Shown here piece after piece: positions 59,449 through 64,000 of a stretch of 64,000 bases of DNA. Each line of letters begins with the position of its first letter. The stretch's first letter is position 1. The position numbers and the translations under genes were made by a program. Source of the DNA: JAPPOI01 sp028818055. Lineage in GTDB: Bacteria > Pseudomonadota > Alphaproteobacteria > Rhodobacterales > Rhodobacteraceae. The notes beneath the pieces were generated by a model that saw nothing but the letters and a program-made list of their open reading frames with translations, had not been told where the DNA came from and did not search any database. The stretch lies in assembly GCA_965267405.1 (NCBI GenBank), contig OZ253954.1, positions 1,860,001-1,924,000 on the forward strand. The letters are read 5' to 3'.

Positions 59449-60476
59449 TTTCCCAGCTCCCTAAGCGAGATCGGTTGGCCAGAGCGAATGCTCTCATCGG
59501 CGGCCAGACAAATTGCAAGTGATTGGACGGCGTCGTTCATGTGCCGCGACAGATCAATGTCTTCCTCGATCGCGCGCAGCATGAACGCCTGTTCTGCGTC
59601 ACAAAGTTCCTGATGCCCCGGTTCTCCCGGCATTTCGACGGTACGGTCGCCGGCCGGTGTGTGGACAAGAATTCCACCCACCTTCGTGTGACCATCGATA
59701 TCTGAAGAGGCGCCCTTGTTGCCCTCGGTGATGGAAACCGACCCGTTCGGGGACACGATGTCTTTTACGAAAAACGCGGTTTCCGACATCATCGGGCCCC
59801 ATCCAGCCTCGTACCAACCGACGGATCCGTCCGAGAAGACGACCTGAAACTGGCCATAGTTGTACATGTCCTCGGGAATCTCGTCGGTAAGCCGCAACCC
59901 CATTCCATGCACACGCACCGGATCGGCGTCGGTGATCTGGCACATGACGTCAACATAATGCACGCCACAATCGACGATCGGGCTGGTGGTTTGCATCAGC
60001 GCCTTGTGGGTTTCCCATTCGGGACCCGACGACTGCTGGTTCAAGTTCAGCCGGAAAACAAATGGACCGCCAAGTTCACGGGCCTCTTCGATCAAGCGCA
60101 TCCAAGACGGGTGGTGCCGCAGAATATAGCCAACCACCAACTTCCGCTGTGTGCGCTTGGCCGTCGCAACGGCCCTTTCAGCGTCCGCAACTGTCATTGC
60201 CAAAGGCTTCTCAACGAAGACGTGCGCGCCGGCTTCCATCGCGGCGCAGGCATAGTCGACGTGCGTATCGGTGTACGTCGCAACAACGACCAGATCAGGT
60301 TTCGCCGCCATGCCGTCTTCGAATGTGCTGAAGAACGGATAGCCTTGAAGCTCGCTCGGTAAATCGACTTCTGACCGGTTCACCAATCCAACAATCTCGG
60401 CATTTGGAAGCTTATGATGGGCCAATGCATGGCTTAGCCCCATATTTCCCAGTCCAGCGATCAGTACACGGGTCAT
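59445..60476 (-). CDS. Gfo/Idh/MocA family oxidoreductase
   Basis: 343 residues: N-terminal NAD(P) Rossmann domain with GLGNMGLSHALAHHK (about 8-22) and the family motif FVEKPLAMTVADAE (about 91-104, catalytic Lys), C-terminal alpha/beta sugar domain with DCGVHYVDVM (about 168-177). It likely oxidises or epimerises a sugar brought in by the linked ABC transporter. It overlaps its neighbours by 4 nt on both sides. Confidence 0.92.
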   Translation of the reverse strand: MTRVLIAGLGNMGLSHALAHHKLPNAEIVGLVNRSEVDLPSELQGYPFFSTFEDGMAAKPDLVVVATYTDTHVDYACAAMEAGAHVFVEKPLAMTVADAERAVATAKRTQRKLVVGYILRHHPSWMRLIEEARELGGPFVFRLNLNQQSSGPEWETHKALMQTTSPIVDCGVHYVDVMCQITDADPVRVHGMGLRLTDEIPEDMYNYGQFQVVFSDGSVGWYEAGWGPMMSETAFFVKDIVSPNGSVSITEGNKGASSDIDGHTKVGGILVHTPAGDRTVEMPGEPGHQELCDAEQAFMLRAIEEDIDLSRHMNDAVQSLAICLAADESIRSGQPISLRELGK

Positions 60477-61312
60477 TTCACGGCTCCCGATGTAATGCCG
60501 CGGATCAGTTGCCGCGAGAAAATCACGTATAGGATCAGCACCGGCAAGATGGCCATGGACAACGCGGAAAGAACCGCATTCCAGTCAGTGACAAATTGAC
60601 CAATGAACACCTGGCTACCGAGCGTCAGGGTTTTCGTTTCTTCCGCAGGCGCAAGGATCAGAGGGAACCAAAGGTCATTCCAGATTGGGATCATGTTGAA
60701 GACGGCGACCGTTGCCATGGCTGGCCGCACAAGGGGAAGAACCAGTCGGAAGAAAATCGTGTACTCGCTTAACCCATCGATCCTGCCGGCATTTTTCAGA
60801 TCGTCTGAAACTTGCCGCATGAACTCCGACAGGATGAAGACCGCCAAGGGCAGCCCCTGTGCCGTGTAAACTAGGATCAACGCCCAAAGCGTGTTCACCA
60901 GCCCGGTGGCCACCATCATCTCTAAGATGGCGACGGTTCCGATCCTGATCGGGATCATGATGCCAAGGGCTAAATACAGCCCCATCAGCAGATTGCCTTT
61001 GAACCGGTACTCCGACAGTGCATAGGCGGCCATCGCGCCGAACAGCAGGATGAAAAACAGGGAGGCGACCGTCACGATCATCGAATTCTGAAAGTACAGG
61101 AAGAAGTCTCCCTGCTTCATCACGGTCTGGTATCCGATCATCGAGAAGCTTTCAGCATCCGGAAGAGCCAAGGGCTCGCGGAAGATTGCCTTGCGCGTCT
61201 TGAAACTGTTGATGAGGATCACGAAGACCGGGAACAACGCAATCAATGTGTACAGGATCAATGCGCCGTGCATGCCGGCCACGTTGAACGGGTTCGAGCG
61301 TGCGCGGTTCAT
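60473..61312 (-). CDS. Carbohydrate ABC transporter permease (MalG type)
   Basis: About 279 residues from the ATG at 61312, six transmembrane helices. The permease EAA loop is KNAGRIDGLSEYTIFFRLVLPLVRPA (about 172-197). The first helix is followed by FKTRKAIFREPLALP, as in CUT1 MalG-like subunits. The upstream permease stop overlaps this ATG by 4 nt. An open frame continues 16 codons upstream without support. Confidence 0.94.
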   Translation of the reverse strand: MNRARSNPFNVAGMHGALILYTLIALFPVFVILINSFKTRKAIFREPLALPDAESFSMIGYQTVMKQGDFFLYFQNSMIVTVASLFFILLFGAMAAYALSEYRFKGNLLMGLYLALGIMIPIRIGTVAILEMMVATGLVNTLWALILVYTAQGLPLAVFILSEFMRQVSDDLKNAGRIDGLSEYTIFFRLVLPLVRPAMATVAVFNMIPIWNDLWFPLILAPAEETKTLTLGSQVFIGQFVTDWNAVLSALSMAILPVLILYVIFSRQLIRGITSGAVK

Positions 61313-62223
61313 AGCTGATACCTCCGCATGCGGGTCTGGATACCGAACAGATAGATGCAAACGCCGACCAGAATGATGGCGAACATGGCACCCGCAATCG
61401 CCGACCCCATGTGCGGGTCGCCCAACTGAAGTTGGAAGCCAAAGAACGTGCGGTACATGAACGTGCCAAGAATATCGGTCGAGAAATCCGGTCCAGCCAA
61501 TGCGCCTTGGGCGGCATAGATCAGGTCAAAGGCGTTGAAGTTTCCGACAAATGTCAGGATCGAAATGATGCCGATCGAAGGCAGGATCAGCGGCAACTTG
61601 ATTTTCCAGAATGCAGATGCCCCGGTGATCCCGTCGATCTCACCCGCTTCGAGGATCTCTTCGGGGATTGATAGGAGAGCCGCGTAAATCAACATCATTG
61701 GAATGCCGACGAATTGCCAAACCGAGACAAGGGCCAGCGTGGTGAGGGCATATTCCTCTTTGCCGAGCCACGGGGCAAAGAGCGATTTCAACCCAACGAA
61801 GTCCAGCATCGAAGGCGCGATGCCCCAAATAGGCGAAAGAATGAGTTTCCAAGCAAATCCTACGATCACGAATGAGAGGATTGTTGGGATGAATATCGCC
61901 GACCGGTACAGCGCGGCGAAGCGCAAACGTGGGTGACTGAGAATGGCGGCAAGTGCAATTCCGATAGGGTTTTGCACCAACATGTGGATCAGGAAGAACC
62001 AGAAATTATTGCCAAGTGCATTCCAAAACTGCTCAGACCAAATTGGATCGAAAAAGAGCGTTCGGAAGTTCTGAAGGCCGACGTAGATGCGCGTCTGATC
62101 AACTTCGCTGTAAAGGGCCAGCCGCAATGTGTTGAACAGAGGGAAAATCATCACAGCCGTGTAAACGAGAACGGCCGGCGCCAGGAACACGACGATGTGC
62201 CAGCGGATGCGTGAAGTCGACAT
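61309..62223 (-). CDS. Sugar ABC transporter permease (MalF type)
   Basis: 304 residues with six transmembrane helices and the EAA loop EAGEIDGITGASAFWKIKLPLILPS (about 193-217). N-terminal FLAPAVLVYTAVMIFPLFNTLRLALYS is typical of CUT1 MalF-like subunits. GGAG is about nine bases before the ATG. It is separated from the binding-protein gene by a 65-bp gap containing a strong stem-loop. Confidence 0.94.
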   Translation of the reverse strand: MSTSRIRWHIVVFLAPAVLVYTAVMIFPLFNTLRLALYSEVDQTRIYVGLQNFRTLFFDPIWSEQFWNALGNNFWFFLIHMLVQNPIGIALAAILSHPRLRFAALYRSAIFIPTILSFVIVGFAWKLILSPIWGIAPSMLDFVGLKSLFAPWLGKEEYALTTLALVSVWQFVGIPMMLIYAALLSIPEEILEAGEIDGITGASAFWKIKLPLILPSIGIISILTFVGNFNAFDLIYAAQGALAGPDFSTDILGTFMYRTFFGFQLQLGDPHMGSAIAGAMFAIILVGVCIYLFGIQTRMRRYQL

Positions 62224-62242
62224 AGAGAGTCTCCGAAGAAGG

Positions 62243-62269
62243 CTCCCGGGCGGGCGTGCCGCCCAGGAG
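62243..62269 (-). other. Intercistronic stem-loop between binding-protein and permease genes
   Basis: 11-bp stem with one mismatch (62243-62253 with 62259-62269), loop of five bases, no T-tract. Such hairpins typically protect the binding-protein part of the mRNA and lower permease expression. Confidence 0.6.
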
Positions 62270-62288
62270 ATGTGCAGCTAAGGGAGGT

Positions 62289-63542
62289 TTACTGCTGCGG
62301 TGCGTACCAGCTCGCCAAACCTGTCTGAAGCTCTTGCCCCAGTTCTGCCGGCGACGAGGTGCCCTTGATCGCTGCTACGGATGCGCCCCAAGTCTCGTTT
62401 TCGAGGTTGGGCGTGCCGCGCGACAGGATCTGATATGTTGACCGGATGGTGCTTTCGCACTCGCCGCGCCAGCTGACGAACTCTTTTGCAAGCGGGTCTT
62501 CCAGCTCAACCGGAGTATTCGACAGTGGGAAGAAGCCAGGCAGAGCATTGCCAAAGATCGAGGCGAACTCAGGCGAACCAACCCACGCAAGGAATGTCTT
62601 GGCAGCATCCGCATTTGCGGTCGCTGCATTCATTCCGATGCCAATGTCTGTGTGGTCAGAGATGTAGCAGGTATCTCCTGCGTTCATGACCGGTGGCTTG
62701 AATGCGCCCATTGCGAAATCAGCCTGTGCGTTAAAGCCAGAGATTTCCCATGACCCGGCAGGATAGATCGCTGCACGACCAAGCGTGAACAGGTTCTGGC
62801 TGTCGGGATAAGTCTGAGCTTCATAGCCGTCACCCAGATAAGCGCCCCAACGTGCAAGCGTTGCATAAGGAGCAACCCAAGCTTCGTCAGTGAGCTTTTG
62901 CTCACCGGCTATCAGTGCACGGCGACCTTCTTCACCCTTCCAGTAGTTTGGACCGATGTTGTTGTATCCCATCGTCGCGGCTTCCCACTGATCGTTGGTG
63001 CCCATCGCCATCGGAATATAGCTGCCGTCTTCTTTGATCACGTCCAGCGCGGCAAAGAACTCGGCTTCAGTGGTTGGAACGTCAATGCCCAATTCGGCGA
63101 AAGCATCGGCGTTATAAATGAAGCCGTGGATGACCGACGCCATTGGGACGCAGAAGGTGGCAGAGCCATCGTCCGTTTGCCATGCAGACTTTGCGACGTC
63201 CGAGAAGTTGCTCATTGCATCCATGTCATCCAGATCAGCAAGATGTCCGGCCTCAAAAAGGGCAAGCGACGCATCAAACGGACGACAGGTGATGATGTCA
63301 CCAGCAGAACCAGCATCCAACTTGGAGTTCAGTACAGCGTTGTACTCCGTTGGCGCAGAAGGCGAGAAGATGACCTTGATGCCCGGGTTCTCGGATTCAA
63401 ATGCCGGAATGATTTTGTCCTGCCAAAGTGCAAGGTCGTCATTGCGCCAGCTTTCGATGGTAATCGTAACGTCCTGTGCCGCTGCATTCGACGCGACAAG
63501 AGCCGTCGTCGCCAGCGCAAGTGCTGTAAATTTGGTTTTCAT
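62289..63542 (-). CDS. Sugar ABC transporter substrate-binding protein
   Basis: 417 residues: signal peptide (1-22, cleaved after NAAAQ region), then a CUT1 extracellular solute-binding fold starting VTITIESWRNDDLALWQDKIIPAFESENPGIKV. Conserved GDIITCRPFD, FYNADAFAELGIDVPTT-type and AAIYPAGSWEISGF (about 258-271) segments are present. GGGAG is eight bases upstream of the ATG. The ligand is unknown; linkage to murQ points to an amino sugar such as MurNAc or GlcNAc. Confidence 0.94.
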   Translation of the reverse strand: MKTKFTALALATTALVASNAAAQDVTITIESWRNDDLALWQDKIIPAFESENPGIKVIFSPSAPTEYNAVLNSKLDAGSAGDIITCRPFDASLALFEAGHLADLDDMDAMSNFSDVAKSAWQTDDGSATFCVPMASVIHGFIYNADAFAELGIDVPTTEAEFFAALDVIKEDGSYIPMAMGTNDQWEAATMGYNNIGPNYWKGEEGRRALIAGEQKLTDEAWVAPYATLARWGAYLGDGYEAQTYPDSQNLFTLGRAAIYPAGSWEISGFNAQADFAMGAFKPPVMNAGDTCYISDHTDIGIGMNAATANADAAKTFLAWVGSPEFASIFGNALPGFFPLSNTPVELEDPLAKEFVSWRGECESTIRSTYQILSRGTPNLENETWGASVAAIKGTSSPAELGQELQTGLASWYAPQQ

Positions 63543-63565
63543 GAAGTTTCTCCCAAGTTGAAAGT

Positions 63566-64000
63566 TTATGTGAGCCGCGCCAATGCGGCGCGGAGATTTC
63601 CGTTGGTTTCGCCAAGAACGTCTCGCGCGGCGTCAGAGGGTATTCCTTTGGCGGCAATCAAGATGGCTGGCTTTACATCGCCTTCGGCTTGTTTCAGCGC
63701 CGAATTGGCGTGTGCTTGGTCAACGCCCGCGATCTGGCTCACGATCCCAGCGGCGCGGGCTTGAAGTTTGGCATTGTCGGCGCGGACGTTGACCATCATG
63801 CCGTCGTGGACGTGACCCAGATCGACGGCCATGAGCGTCGACAGCATGTTGAGCGCGATTTTCTGTGCCGTTCCCGCACCCATTCTTGTCGAGCCTGACA
63901 ATACTTCAGGCGGTGTCGCCAAGCAGATCTCATAGTCCGCTTTTTCAAAAAGCGGCACATTCGGGTTGTTGGCGATTGCGATGATTGCCGCACCCTTCGC
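63566..64000 (-). CDS. murQ: N-acetylmuramic acid 6-phosphate etherase, C-terminal part (5' end outside window)
   Basis: 145 C-terminal residues of an enzyme that cleaves the lactyl ether of MurNAc-6-phosphate to give GlcNAc-6-phosphate and D-lactate in murein recycling. The diagnostic block PPEVLSGSTRMGAGTAQKIALNMLSTLMAV (near the window end) matches MurQ, as does VNVRADNAKLQARAAGIV. The frame stays open to base 64000, so the start lies outside. It is the first visible gene of the ABC operon, 23 bp before the binding-protein gene. Confidence 0.92.
   Translation of the reverse strand, partial: AKGAAIIAIANNPNVPLFEKADYEICLATPPEVLSGSTRMGAGTAQKIALNMLSTLMAVDLGHVHDGMMVNVRADNAKLQARAAGIVSQIAGVDQAHANSALKQAEGDVKPAILIAAKGIPSDAARDVLGETNGNLRAALARLT

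Overview
This window looks like a chromosomal segment of a marine alphaproteobacterium of the Rhodobacteraceae (Roseobacter group). The evidence is gene content and style: an RpoHII-type sigma factor, a NaChBac/NavSp-type sodium channel, a membrane-anchored MoeB-like protein, a Hint-domain protein with a 43-residue companion, DUF6778-like and arginine-transporter-annotated small exported proteins, CtrA-type sites (TTAA-N7-TTAAC), and moderately GC-rich, tightly overlapping genes. These assignments come from recognising protein families by eye; no database search was run. I see no rRNA, tRNA, CRISPR array, insertion sequence or prophage.

Layout. 1-5.9 kb: end of a Ca2+/cation antiporter gene, a pteridine-reductase-like SDR, a 300-bp AT-rich gap with a LacI-type palindrome and a DnaA box, then uvrC, a TrhA/PAQR membrane protein and pgsA-moaD-moaE. 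5.9-12.6 kb: hrpB, meaB, rpmB, cobB, a low-molecular-weight phosphatase, an exported small protein, and a divergent lysE-like/Lrp pair. 12.6-16.3 kb: a lipoprotein behind a CtrA-type site, a voltage-gated Na+ channel, pth, DUF2332 and DUF2237 proteins. 16.3-18.7 kb: the most unusual locus, with two secreted PepSY-like proteins ending in long Asp/Glu tails and a membrane-anchored LuxR-type regulator, preceded by 9-bp direct repeats 21 bp apart. 18.7-31.7 kb: trpB, a PQ-loop protein, trpS, a rhomboid that has lost its catalytic residues, murJ, glnD, a LppC-like lipoprotein, rsmI, yraN, gshB and comM.

31.7-48.8 kb: rpoH2 (CtrA-type site and ECF-sigma-like -35 upstream), coaBC-dut-moeB-like, an M3 peptidase with an inositol-monophosphatase-like gene, trxB divergent from a second Lrp gene, a Hint protein with its small companion, lgt-midA-pgeF, ubiK behind a sigma-32-like promoter, YbjN, proC-csaA-2-hydroxyacid dehydrogenase, a HemG-like flavodoxin and tdk. 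48.8-58.4 kb: a KASIII enzyme, a DUF1801 protein, carB, a PAP2 membrane phosphatase, and aspS-GNAT-BglII-like nuclease with no methyltransferase. 58.4-64 kb: one minus-strand operon in the order murQ (partial), sugar-binding protein, two permeases, Gfo/Idh/MocA oxidoreductase and MalK-type ATPase, probably for amino sugar or murein-sugar uptake.

Most of the window is housekeeping. The parts worth following up are the acidic-tail locus, the orphan nuclease, the pseudo-rhomboid, the CtrA-type sites, the shared 12-bp motif in front of both Lrp genes, and the 43-residue protein whose ribosome binding site can be paired by an upstream repeat.
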